22,349 bases of DNA from an uncultured Sutterella sp. (GTDB lineage Bacteria > Pseudomonadota > Gammaproteobacteria > Burkholderiales > Burkholderiaceae_F), in the NCBI GenBank assembly GCA_905194315.1, contig CAJJRX010000032.1, positions 1 to 22,349 on the forward strand, written 5' to 3'. Shown here piece after piece: positions 12,618-20,846 of the stretch; the stretch's first letter is position 1; each line of letters starts with the position of its first letter. The notes below the pieces were generated by a model. That model ran no database searches. It worked only from the letters and a program-made list of their open reading frames with translations, and had not been told where the DNA came from. The position numbers and the translations under genes are program-made.

Positions 12618-14855
12618 TTATTCATCTTTGGCGGCGATGAGCTTCACTGCCTGCAGCACAACAAGTACTGCACCGATGATGAACACCGTGTCGCCGACGA
12701 TACGCAGCCAGCGCAGATTGACGAGCGCCATGCTCTGCATCACCGCTTCGCTGCGGGCATACCACAGACCTTCAGAGATACTGGCGGAGGCCTGGATCAC
12801 ACCGATCGGCAGCAGGGACGTGATGATCATCACGACCAGACCGATATTGAGCATCCAGAAACCGGTACCCATGAGCGCCTGGTTGTACTGAGCCTTGGGC
12901 TTGAGGTAGTTAGCCACAAGGAAGATAAAGCCAAGAGCAAGGAAACCGTACACACCGAACAGAGCGGAGTGAGAATGCACAGCCGTGGTGTTGAGACCCT
13001 GCACGTAGTACAGCGAAATCGGCGGATTGATGAGGAAGCCGAAGACACCGGCACCGAGCATGTTCCAGAAGGCCACTGCGACAAAGCACATCACCGGCCA
13101 GCGCAGGCGCTTCGCCCAGCTTGCAGCGTGCTGATAGGACCAGTGTTCGTGGGCTTCATAGCCGAGCAGAACGAGCGGCACCACTTCGAGCGCGGAGAAC
13201 ACAGCACCCATTGCCATACCGGAGCTCGTCACACCGGAGAAGTAAAGGTGATGCATCGTGCCGGGCACGCCGCCGATCAGAAAGAGCGATGCGGCAGCAA
13301 GCGTGCTGGTGGTAGCCGTACGCAGCGTCACAAGGCCGAGGTTGTAGAACACGAAGGCGATAGCAGCCGTGGCAAACACTTCAAAGAAGCCTTCCACCCA
13401 GAGGTGGACCACCCACCAGCGCCAGTATTCCATCACGGTAAGCGAGGTGTGTTCGCCGTAGAACAGACCCGGACCGTAGAACAGGCCCACACCGACCATC
13501 GAGGCAATGAAGATGGCAAGCAGGTTGCGGTCAGCAGTGTGATCCTTCAGAGCCTTGACGCAGCAGCGCAGCATCAGGAAGAGCCACAGGAGCAGCCCCA
13601 CAAAGAGCATCACCTGCCAGAAACGGCCGATATCAAGGAATTCATAACCCTGATGACCGAACCAGAAGTTCAGGTGCTTGGGCAGAGTCTGCGCAATCGC
13701 GAGGTAGTTACCGCCGAAGGAGCCGCCGGCAACAATGAGCAGAGCAACAAAGAGCAGGTTCACACCGAGGCGCTGGAACTTCGGATCCTTACCGCCGTTA
13801 ATGATCGGGGCGAGGAACAGACCGGCAGTCAGGAAGCCGGTGGCAATCCAGAAGATAGCCGCCTGAATGTGCCAGGTGCGGGCGAGCGAGTACGGGAAGA
13901 ACTCAGAGGTGTCAATACCGTAGAAACCGCCGCCTTCAATGGTGTAGTGAGCAACAAAGCCGCCAAGGAAGACCTGCACGATAAAGAGCAGACCGGTAAG
14001 CGCAATGTACTTCCAGAGCGCTTTCTGGCTGGGGGTGAGATTCAGGCGGGAGAGCGGATCGGAATCCGGCACCTTGACCTCATCGTGCTTTTTCTGCCAG
14101 GAGAAGCCCCAGACAAGCAGACCGACGCCAAGCAGCAGGACAACGATCGAAGCAACCGACCAGACAACGTTTTCCGTCGTCGGAACGTTATCGATCAGCG
14201 GTTCGTGCGGCCAGTTGTTGGTATAGGTGGCATCCGTGCCGGGACGGTTGGTCGAAGCGGCCCATGCCGTCCAGAAATAGAAGGCGGTGAGCTTCTGACG
14301 GTCCTGCAGTTCAGGCAGGGTGTTGTGCTTCATGGCAAAGTGTTCGCGCGTTGTGTTGAGCGATTCATCATTACCGTAGAGCGCAATGTAGTACTCGGCC
14401 GTCTTGGCAATAGCCTGTGCACGGGTGTCCGAGATGGTCACGACGTTGTTTGCGTCAGGCTTGCCGCCTTCCTTGTACTCACGGGTCATGACCGCACGAA
14501 GACCGGCCTGATCGGCAGCCTCGAGCTGATCATAGTTTTTACCGAAACGGGACTGAGCCTGAATATCAAGCCAGGCACTCAGTTCACGGTGCAGCCAGTC
14601 AGCCGTCCAGTCAGGAGCCTGATAGGCACCGTGGCCGAGAATGGAGCCCACTTCCATACCGCCGGTGGACTGCCATGCAGTCTGCCCGGCAAGGATGTCA
14701 TCCTTAGTAAAGAGAACCTGACCCGAGCTGGTCTGAACCTGACTCGGGAAAGGCGGCGCGTGCCGGTAGACTTCGCGGCCGGCAAAGCCAAGTAACGTAA
14801 AGGAGAAAACAAGTACTGCTATGAGCAGATACCATAATTTTTTATATTGACCCAT
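12618..14855 (-). CDS. norB: Quinol-dependent nitric oxide reductase (qNOR)
   Basis: The 745-residue inner-membrane enzyme (also called norZ) reduces two NO to N2O with electrons from quinol. Its length and plan fit qNOR. After an N-terminal helix (about 7-25) there is a long periplasmic cytochrome-like domain without a CxxCH motif (about 28-230), then about 13 helices. Ligand residues of the heme-copper superfamily core are visible: His329 (RTWHIQ), His484 and Glu488 (HLWVE), His535 and His536 (GTMHHLYF), and His627/His629 (AVHSHSALFG). AAGGA lies 8 nt before ATG 14855. It is a single-gene unit with an NsrR-type operator about 90 bp upstream, so its likely role is NO detoxification; no nitrite reductase or other denitrification gene is nearby. 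Confidence 0.96.
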   Translation of the reverse strand: MGQYKKLWYLLIAVLVFSFTLLGFAGREVYRHAPPFPSQVQTSSGQVLFTKDDILAGQTAWQSTGGMEVGSILGHGAYQAPDWTADWLHRELSAWLDIQAQSRFGKNYDQLEAADQAGLRAVMTREYKEGGKPDANNVVTISDTRAQAIAKTAEYYIALYGNDESLNTTREHFAMKHNTLPELQDRQKLTAFYFWTAWAASTNRPGTDATYTNNWPHEPLIDNVPTTENVVWSVASIVVLLLGVGLLVWGFSWQKKHDEVKVPDSDPLSRLNLTPSQKALWKYIALTGLLFIVQVFLGGFVAHYTIEGGGFYGIDTSEFFPYSLARTWHIQAAIFWIATGFLTAGLFLAPIINGGKDPKFQRLGVNLLFVALLIVAGGSFGGNYLAIAQTLPKHLNFWFGHQGYEFLDIGRFWQVMLFVGLLLWLFLMLRCCVKALKDHTADRNLLAIFIASMVGVGLFYGPGLFYGEHTSLTVMEYWRWWVVHLWVEGFFEVFATAAIAFVFYNLGLVTLRTATTSTLAAASLFLIGGVPGTMHHLYFSGVTSSGMAMGAVFSALEVVPLVLLGYEAHEHWSYQHAASWAKRLRWPVMCFVAVAFWNMLGAGVFGFLINPPISLYYVQGLNTTAVHSHSALFGVYGFLALGFIFLVANYLKPKAQYNQALMGTGFWMLNIGLVVMIITSLLPIGVIQASASISEGLWYARSEAVMQSMALVNLRWLRIVGDTVFIIGAVLVVLQAVKLIAAKDE

Positions 14856-15427
14856 GAGGGAAATCCTTGTCGATTGTCGTTCACAAAACCTGCCGCAGCT
14901 AGTGTGAACACTATTGTTCTTAGAACCGCTGCAGCAGAGGGGCTTTAAAGTTGTATTTCAAATACAACTTTTATCATGACCGCTATGCTACGACTAAAAA
15001 AGAAAAAATCGATCCCCCCATTTGGGAGAGGCGTGTAAATTCATCTCCTCAGAGATAGGTCAACTGAACTACAAAAAGCTACGTCTTCAGTGAGTTAATT
15101 TTGAGAGCCTTTGCATGACTGTATTAAGAATTTTCTTTTAAATAACAACGAACTATAAGAAGACCACCAATGATTCCCGACAAAAACGCTATGTTTTTTC
15201 AACATGTAAAATTTATCAATACAACACGATTAATAGAAAATATGAATTGATAAAAACGGTACAAAAACTGTTCTCAGCCTCTTTTTCTCTACAACATAAC
15301 CCTTAGGCGCTATATCTAAAGCGCGAACGCCTCGATCAAACATTCTTTATTTCCTCTTTTTATCAGGTATTACGCCGCATACAATCGATAAGTGCCCTCA
15401 TCACTCCTTTCACATAAAGGACAGACC
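14856..15427. promoter_or_regulatory. AT-rich divergent intergenic region
   Basis: This 572-bp gap separates the NO reductase (-) and the transporter (+). It holds the NsrR-like operator and two smaller dyads in the leader of the NO reductase: TAGTGT-GA-ACACTA (14900-14913) and GTTCT-T-AGAAC (14916-14926). Near the transporter, competing short stems occur at 15305-15332 (AGGCG/CGCCT and GCGCT/AGCGC). The interval 14976-15300 is AT-rich and shows no coding frame, repeat or RNA gene that I can support. Confidence 0.55.
14947..14971. promoter_or_regulatory. NsrR-type NO-responsive operator
   Basis: AAAGTTGTATTT (14947-14958), a single C, then AAATACAACTTT (14960-14971): perfect 12-bp arms around one base. 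The inner part matches the 11-1-11 layout known for the NO-sensing repressor NsrR, whose half-site resembles AAGATGYATTT. It lies about 92 bp upstream of the NO reductase ATG. Repression by NsrR and release by NO is therefore the likely control. The nsrR gene itself is not in this window. Confidence 0.8.
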
Positions 15428-16633
15428 ATGTATAACTTTCTCCTCGCCTTTGTGGCATGCGGCGTAGTGATCCTGATCGGTGACTTTGTCGCCCGAATTA
15501 CCAAAGCCTGGATTCCTTCGGTGTTCGTCTCGGCTATCCTGATCCTGATCGGCTACTGGACCTTTCTGCCGCACAACCTCGTCAAAGACTCCTTCCTGAT
15601 TCCGTTTGGCGCAACGCTCGGCATCTTCCTGCTGATCACGCACTTGGGGACCATCATCAGTCTCAAGCAGCTTCTTGCGCAGTGGCGCACGGCTATCGTG
15701 TGTCTGTCCGGGCTCAGCGGCATGGTCATCGCCTGCTACTTTGTCGCCCCGCTGTTCATGGACCGTACGCTTGTCATCGCCGGTCTGCCTCCTCTGACGG
15801 GCGGTATCGTGGCCGCGACGATGATGCAGGGTGCTGCAACGAAGGCCGGTCTTACGGTGGCTGCAGTTTTTGCCATTTCGATGTACTGTGTTCAGGGCTT
15901 TGCCGGCTACCCGCTCACCGCCATCTGCCTCAAGCGTGAAGGCGCCCGTCTGCTCGAAGGCTACCGCAAGGGTGAGCTGAGCATTTCCGAAGACGACCTG
16001 GAAGCGGTTCACAGTGCCACCAAGCTTGGCGAAGGCAAGGTCGAAGAACCCACTGCCCGTCTGCCGCTGCAGCTGCCCGAATCCTTCAACTCCCCGGTCA
16101 TGATTCTGACCAAGCTCGGCCTTGTGGCCTACCTTGCGCTGCTGATCGGACCGAAGACCGGCATTTCTGCCGCCATCTGGGCTCTCATCCTTGGTATCAT
16201 CTTCTGCCGCCTCGGCTTCCTTGACCGCAACGCCCTGGTCAAGGCCAACTCCGCCGGCATCATGATGATGGCACTAACGATGTACATCTTTGACGGTCTC
16301 AAGGACTGCACGCCCGAAATGCTCAAGGACATCATTGTTCCGATGATCGTCATGATTGCAATCGGTCTTATCGGGATGTTTGCCATCGCATTCTTCGTTG
16401 CAAAAGTCATGAAGATCAGCACGAATCTCGCTTTTGCCAACTGTCTGACGGCTCTGTACGGTTATCCGTTTGACCAGATCATCACCATTCAAACCTGCGA
16501 CTCGCTGGCGAAGACTCCTGAAGAGCACGCCTTCCTGATGAGCCGCATGTTCCCCTCCATGATTGTGAGCGGGTTCGTTACCGTGACGATCACATCCGTG
16601 ATCATTGCCGGTATCTTTGTCAATATGCTCTAA
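15428..16633 (+). CDS. Putative multi-helix transporter (GltS-like carboxylate/amino-acid symporter, tentative)
   Basis: The 401-residue membrane protein has about 10-11 helices and a central cytoplasmic loop around 175-220 (charged, with EDDLEAVHSATKLGEGKVEE). Two repeat halves each carry a Gly/Ala-rich segment: LTGGIVAATMMQGAATKAG in the first half and NLAFANCLTALYGYP in the second. This is reminiscent of glutamate:sodium symporters and their relatives. The frame opens at 15392, but ATG 15428 is preferred because AAGGA precedes it and the membrane region starts immediately. It lies 22 bp before an M20 amidohydrolase, so the cargo may be an N-acylated amino acid, small peptide or aminobenzoyl-type conjugate that the enzyme then cleaves. 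Family placement is from general resemblance only. Confidence 0.55.
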   Translation: MYNFLLAFVACGVVILIGDFVARITKAWIPSVFVSAILILIGYWTFLPHNLVKDSFLIPFGATLGIFLLITHLGTIISLKQLLAQWRTAIVCLSGLSGMVIACYFVAPLFMDRTLVIAGLPPLTGGIVAATMMQGAATKAGLTVAAVFAISMYCVQGFAGYPLTAICLKREGARLLEGYRKGELSISEDDLEAVHSATKLGEGKVEEPTARLPLQLPESFNSPVMILTKLGLVAYLALLIGPKTGISAAIWALILGIIFCRLGFLDRNALVKANSAGIMMMALTMYIFDGLKDCTPEMLKDIIVPMIVMIAIGLIGMFAIAFFVAKVMKISTNLAFANCLTALYGYPFDQIITIQTCDSLAKTPEEHAFLMSRMFPSMIVSGFVTVTITSVIIAGIFVNML

Positions 16634-16655
16634 AGCTAGATAGGGACCAACAACA

Positions 16656-17825
16656 ATGGCTGATATACAAGCACTTATTGCTAAATACAATGACTATCAG
16701 GTGAAAATGCGCCGCCACTTCCATCAGCATCCTGAGGTTAGCGGCAAGGAATACGAAACGAGCAAGCGCGTTCAGCAGGAGCTGACCGCTGCCGGTATTC
16801 CCTGGAAGCAGATGGGGCTCGAGACCGGCATCGTGGCCGAGATCAAAGGGGCTCATCCGGGTAAAACCTTTATGCTGCGCGGTGACATGGACGCACTGGA
16901 AGTGACGGAACTCACAGACTGCGCCTTTGCGAGCGAAAACAAAGGCGTGATGCACGCCTGCGGTCATGACTGCCACACATCGATGCTGCTGACAGCCGCA
17001 CTGATGCTCAACGACATCAAAGATGAGCTCCACGGGACGGTGAAATGCTTCTTCCAGCCCGCGGAAGAAACCGCCCAGGGTGCCAAATCGATGATTGAAC
17101 AGGGTGCCCTTGACGGGGTTGATGCCTGCTTCGGCATGCATGTCTGGAGTGATATCCCTGCCGGTAAGGTTTCCATTGAACCCGGTCCGCGCATGGCCTC
17201 CGGTGACCTCTGGAAGATTCACGTCAAAGGCAAAGGCGGTCACGGTGCACAGCCTCATCTGTGCGTGGACGCGCTCGTTGTGGGGGCTGCCATTGTGCAG
17301 AACCTGCAGACCATCGTGAGCCGTGAAACCTCACCGATGGATACGGCCGTTGTCTCGGTCGGTATCTTCAATGCCGGCAGCCGCTTCAATGTGATTTCTG
17401 AAACCGCCTATCTTGAAGGGACAACCCGCTGCTTCAGCCCGGCTGTCCGTGCCAAGTTCCCGGAACAAATCCAGCGAATTGCCTCTGAAACGGCCAAGAG
17501 CTTTGGTGCCACCGCCACGACGGAATACGACCCGAAGGTTCCGCCCACGATCAACGACCCTGCCGTCACGGCACTGGCACTCAATGCTGCTGAGAGTATC
17601 TTCGGTGAAGGGTGCGAAGCACAGTACGGCGCCACGATGGGCGGTGAGGACTTTGCCTACTTCATGGAAAAGATCCCCGGCGCGATGGCATTCCTTGGTG
17701 TGCGCAACCCCGATGTGGATGCTGTCTACCCGCAGCACTCCGGTTACTACAAGGTCGATGAGACCGTTCTCGTCAAGGGGGCGGCCCTCTACGTGCAGAC
17801 TGCACTGAACTTCCTGAACCAGTAA
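16656..17825 (+). CDS. M20-family amidohydrolase (N-acyl amino acid / hippurate hydrolase-like)
   Basis: The 389-residue cytoplasmic metallo-amidohydrolase has all M20D landmarks: RGDMDAL (75-81), metal ligands Cys102 and His104 in ACGHDCH, Glu137/Glu138 in PAEET, His162 in GMHVW, the dimerisation-domain motif GKGGHGAQPH (192-201), GGEDFAYF (329-336) and His361 near the C-terminus. Relatives cleave N-acyl or N-aroyl amino acids, hippurate or aminobenzoyl-glutamate. The side-chain specificity cannot be read from sequence. It forms a two-gene unit with the upstream transporter and ends at a terminator, so import followed by hydrolysis is the natural reading. Confidence 0.93.
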   Translation: MADIQALIAKYNDYQVKMRRHFHQHPEVSGKEYETSKRVQQELTAAGIPWKQMGLETGIVAEIKGAHPGKTFMLRGDMDALEVTELTDCAFASENKGVMHACGHDCHTSMLLTAALMLNDIKDELHGTVKCFFQPAEETAQGAKSMIEQGALDGVDACFGMHVWSDIPAGKVSIEPGPRMASGDLWKIHVKGKGGHGAQPHLCVDALVVGAAIVQNLQTIVSRETSPMDTAVVSVGIFNAGSRFNVISETAYLEGTTRCFSPAVRAKFPEQIQRIASETAKSFGATATTEYDPKVPPTINDPAVTALALNAAESIFGEGCEAQYGATMGGEDFAYFMEKIPGAMAFLGVRNPDVDAVYPQHSGYYKVDETVLVKGAALYVQTALNFLNQ

Positions 17826-17850
17826 CCTTTCCGGAATCTCCGGCTCAGAG

Positions 17851-17886
17851 ACGACCGCCCGGCCTTACCGTCAGGCGGTCGTTTTG
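17851..17886 (+). terminator. Rho-independent terminator after the M20 gene
   Basis: Arms ACGACCGCC (17851-17859) and GGCGGTCGT (17874-17882) pair perfectly around a 14-nt loop that contains a small CGG/CCG stem. A short T run follows (17882-17885, then G). It ends the transporter-amidohydrolase unit and insulates the S24-like gene. Confidence 0.82.
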
Positions 17887-17933
17887 TATCTGTGCGACAA
17901 TAAAGGCTCCTTCTCTTTTTTTCCACTGCGGAA

Positions 17934-18578
17934 ATGACAGACGATACTCCCGAGCAGGTTCAGCCTGAAATCAAAACAGCCAGACGTAAACCCGGCCGTA
18001 AGCCCAAGGGCGAGACGCCGTTCAGTTTTACCATGCAGATCCGTCTCACGCAGACTCAGCATGAGGCCTATAAACTGCTCGGAGAATATCAGTGGCTGCG
18101 GAATGTGCTTGATTACACGGCAGCGCACAGCGCCGGACAGCAAAATGCAGAGCGGCTCGGCAGTCCGCTTTTTCTGCGTGCAGAACCCACACCGGCACTC
18201 GCCTGCAGCATTGCTGAAATAGCGTACGGTGCCGCAGAGTTCTCCTCTGCCGGCGCTCAGAGCCTCTCCGCCCTGCTCGGCGTTGAGGGCGGTGAGGTCT
18301 TCAGCACACAAATGCCTGACGATTCCCTTGCCGATCTGGGGGTTGCACCCGGCGATACGCTGATTGTGCAGAAGACCGATAAAGCGCGACCCGATGACAT
18401 TGTTGCCATTGTTGCCGAGGAAAGAATCGTCATTGCGCGACTGTGCCGCAAAAACGGCCGCTATATCTTTACTGCGCAAAATAAAAGCCGAAACCTTCCC
18501 CCCTACCCCTTCCGTATCCGGGAGGTCAGACTGCTCGGTGTGGTGACAAGCGTTATCAGGTCGCTGCGGTCTGTGTAA
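17934..18578 (+). CDS. S24/UmuD-like protein with missing catalytic lysine
   Basis: The 214-residue protein has a basic N-terminus with an AT-hook-like RRKPGRKPKGE (17-27), then a short region (34-62) that may be a ribbon-helix-helix-like DNA-binding segment. A C-terminal LexA/UmuD (S24) fold follows: Ser131 in PDDSLADLGVAPGD and a strand-turn-strand pattern to the end. In LexA and UmuD a lysine in a VKRL-type motif completes the Ser-Lys dyad; the equivalent here is IARL with Ala168. The usual Ala-Gly or Cys-Gly cleavage pair also seems to be replaced by Tyr98-Gly99. I infer a non-cleaving regulator or a decayed UmuD relative. No UmuC gene is adjacent. The ribosome-binding site is weak. The last 23 bp overlap the convergent helicase gene. 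Confidence 0.72.
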   Translation: MTDDTPEQVQPEIKTARRKPGRKPKGETPFSFTMQIRLTQTQHEAYKLLGEYQWLRNVLDYTAAHSAGQQNAERLGSPLFLRAEPTPALACSIAEIAYGAAEFSSAGAQSLSALLGVEGGEVFSTQMPDDSLADLGVAPGDTLIVQKTDKARPDDIVAIVAEERIVIARLCRKNGRYIFTAQNKSRNLPPYPFRIREVRLLGVVTSVIRSLRSV

Positions 18579-20694
18579 GAAAACGGGAAATCTGCTGCAC
18601 GCGACAGACGCCACGGAAAAAAACGGTTTTGGGGTAGGTCAGCAGTAGATCGCGTTTGGTGCGGGTGAGCGCCACATAGAATTTCTTTGCCTCTTCAGTG
18701 ATTAGCTTTTCGTGCTCAAGCGCGTCAAGACAGTTCAGACTGCGGTACGAGGGAAGCATCCACTCGTAGAGTCCCACCACATAGACAGCCTCCCATTCAA
18801 GTCCTTTGGCCGAATGGATTGTCGAGAGCGTCACCGCCCCTTTCTCCGGATCGGGTCTGGCCGTGGAAATAACGCTGAAGTCGGACTCATAAAACAGGGC
18901 GCTTTCATCACTTCTGCCCGAGTTGATACGGTAGAGAAAGTCTTTGATATTCCTCGATGTGGCTGCGATGCTGCGGTACGTAGGCAGGACTTCCTTCACC
19001 TCCGGGCCGAGCAGCTCGATAAAGAGGTCCAGCTTGTCGATCACCTCATCGACTGCTGCTCCGCTCCTGTAGGCCTTGCTGATGGTCATAAGCATTGTTT
19101 CAATGGCATGGACTGTGCTGTCGTCAATTGGCAGCGAGAGGCGACCAAAAAGCATTTCAAAGTGCTTTGCACTCGGATCGTCGACACACTTCATGGCGGC
19201 ATTGAGCGCTTTGAGTTCAGGTTTGAGCAGGCGCTGCCCGCCTTTAATGGCAAACGGGATGCCACGTTTATTGAGTTCTCTGGCAACGACCTCCAGATAC
19301 TTGAGCCAGCTGCACAGCACAACACAATCGCTGAAGCTTTCCTGTCCGGCAATGCGCTGCACCACAGCTTTTGCCTCTTCAAACTCGTCGGCATATGCCT
19401 TCACAGAACAATGCCCTCTTACCGGTTTACCGGTGTACTCGAGCTGTGAATTGGCACAGTCCGCGAAAGTGAGCCGGTTGATTCTCTCAATGACACTCTG
19501 CGGACAGCGGTAACTCACTGTCAGCATTCTTTCGGAATAACCGGCACGTGAGTCATCGAGATATTTCCTGAGATGGTAAATCGAGCCGCCATTAAACCCG
19601 AAAATATTCTGCCGCGGATCACCCACACAAAACAGCCTTGCTTTCGGGTTGGCCTTGAGCAGCGTACTGATCACCCGCACAATGCTCGCAGAGAGATCCT
19701 GACACTCGTCAACGAGCAGCAGATCCAGACGTCCACAGTACCACTTGTCAAGCCCGTGTTCTCTCACCGCCTCATGAAAGAGTCTCAGGATTTCGTTGAC
19801 GTGAATAATATGATGGCTTGCCTTGTAGTTATCCACGGCCTCACAAACCCTCTCCTCCTCCGGACAGCCCCTGATGGAGCGGCCATTGAGACACTCAAGC
19901 ACAAAAGAGAGAAGATCTGCAGGAAGGTTGGCCTCCTCGATGATGGTTTCCGCCATTTCCGGCGTGTCATCGGCATCCAGAATTTCGTAATCAAACTCAA
20001 GGCCTCTGTCCCGAGAAAAGTCCTGAAGCAGGTGATAACAGTACGAATGGATCGTTCCCGTGCTGATGTTGGGATAGTCCATCAGCGCTTTACCGCTCAG
20101 TACAAGTTCCTCAGAAAATTTATCCCTGAGCTGACGGGCGGCGGAGTTGGTGTAGCTGAGCGCAACCACATGTACGCCGGGGTCACTCTCTAGCGTGTAA
20201 AGCATCTTGCGCACAAGCAGATGAGTTTTCCCGGTGCCCGGGCCGGCATCCACCAGTACTGTGTGTGTACTGTCCTGAATGGCAGCTGACTGCTTCGGAT
20301 TCAGACCCGAAAGCGCAATCGAGCCTCCTTTGTGTGCAGCTCTCAGAGTCAGCCTGTCCGGCGCCTGTCCTGAAAGGATAGTGAGCATCTTCAGCAGCGC
20401 CTGAAAGGTGCTCAGCAGCGTTTCATCATCAATCCGCTGAAGATCGTCATGAACGTAGGTATTGAGTTTTTTGACCTGGTTCTTGAACTCAGTGATTTGC
20501 TCCCGGGTCACCGGTTTGGTTTTGCAGAGTTTTTCAAGGCACGGTGTCAGAGGCGTTTTTCCGACTATTCCTTCCGCCGCCGGGATCAAATAGCGTTCCA
20601 GAGCAGAGCGGAAAGCCTTTAGCTTATCTATGTTTCTTCGATCAGCTGCAAGGTAGCACTGCCGCAAATCTTCGTAGATTTTCTGCACAGTCAT
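18556..20694 (-). CDS. UvrD/Rep-like superfamily 1 helicase with unusual N-terminal domain
   Basis: The 712-residue ATP-dependent DNA helicase has a Q-motif (LNPKQSAAIQ, 131-140), Walker A GPGTGKT (151-157), DECQDL (329-334), GDPRQNIFGFNGG (358-370), STIHSAKGLEWEAV (624-637) and KFYVALTRTKRDL (671-683). All are intact, so it should be active. UvrD and Rep start almost directly at the Q-motif. Here there are about 120 extra residues, mostly helical and charged, with NTYVHDD (78-84) that faintly recalls DUF4145/HEPN-like helical domains. The RecB-like nuclease domain of AddA-type proteins is absent. It could serve repair or a defence role. It overlaps the S24-like gene tail to tail and has no clear partner gene. 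Only 152 bp separate it from the TorA-like gene, which carries its own terminator. Confidence 0.87.
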   Translation of the reverse strand: MTVQKIYEDLRQCYLAADRRNIDKLKAFRSALERYLIPAAEGIVGKTPLTPCLEKLCKTKPVTREQITEFKNQVKKLNTYVHDDLQRIDDETLLSTFQALLKMLTILSGQAPDRLTLRAAHKGGSIALSGLNPKQSAAIQDSTHTVLVDAGPGTGKTHLLVRKMLYTLESDPGVHVVALSYTNSAARQLRDKFSEELVLSGKALMDYPNISTGTIHSYCYHLLQDFSRDRGLEFDYEILDADDTPEMAETIIEEANLPADLLSFVLECLNGRSIRGCPEEERVCEAVDNYKASHHIIHVNEILRLFHEAVREHGLDKWYCGRLDLLLVDECQDLSASIVRVISTLLKANPKARLFCVGDPRQNIFGFNGGSIYHLRKYLDDSRAGYSERMLTVSYRCPQSVIERINRLTFADCANSQLEYTGKPVRGHCSVKAYADEFEEAKAVVQRIAGQESFSDCVVLCSWLKYLEVVARELNKRGIPFAIKGGQRLLKPELKALNAAMKCVDDPSAKHFEMLFGRLSLPIDDSTVHAIETMLMTISKAYRSGAAVDEVIDKLDLFIELLGPEVKEVLPTYRSIAATSRNIKDFLYRINSGRSDESALFYESDFSVISTARPDPEKGAVTLSTIHSAKGLEWEAVYVVGLYEWMLPSYRSLNCLDALEHEKLITEEAKKFYVALTRTKRDLLLTYPKTVFFRGVCRVQQISRFLTQTAAT

Positions 20695-20793
20695 GAGAGG
20701 TCTTCGGTTGGTTCAAAAGTAACAAAAACCATTCTAGCAGATCCCAACATGATCTACATCACCTTTTAAGCGGCTTCTCGGGCTTTCGGGGAC

Positions 20794-20819
20794 AAAAAAA
20801 CGCGGCCCCGAAGGGCCGC
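20794..20819 (-). terminator. Rho-independent terminator for the TorA-like gene
   Basis: Read on the minus strand: a perfect 7-bp stem GCGGCCC/GGGCCGC (20819-20813 with 20808-20802), a stable TTCG tetraloop, then G and seven T (20800-20794). It lies 27 bp past the TorA-like stop codon. The gap between it and the helicase start (20695-20793) must contain the helicase promoter; none stands out. Confidence 0.93.
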
Positions 20820-20846
20820 ATTCAGCTGAAACTCAGCTACCGGTGA

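Noticed and set aside
12969..14795. 608-codon open frame on the plus strand
   Set aside because: Antisense shadow of the NO reductase. The product is rich in His, Arg and Glu, as expected from reading a membrane-protein gene backwards.
17871..18614. 247-codon minus-strand frame over the S24-like gene
   Set aside because: The plus-strand frame shows a convincing S24 fold; the minus-strand product shows nothing. The plus strand is therefore preferred.
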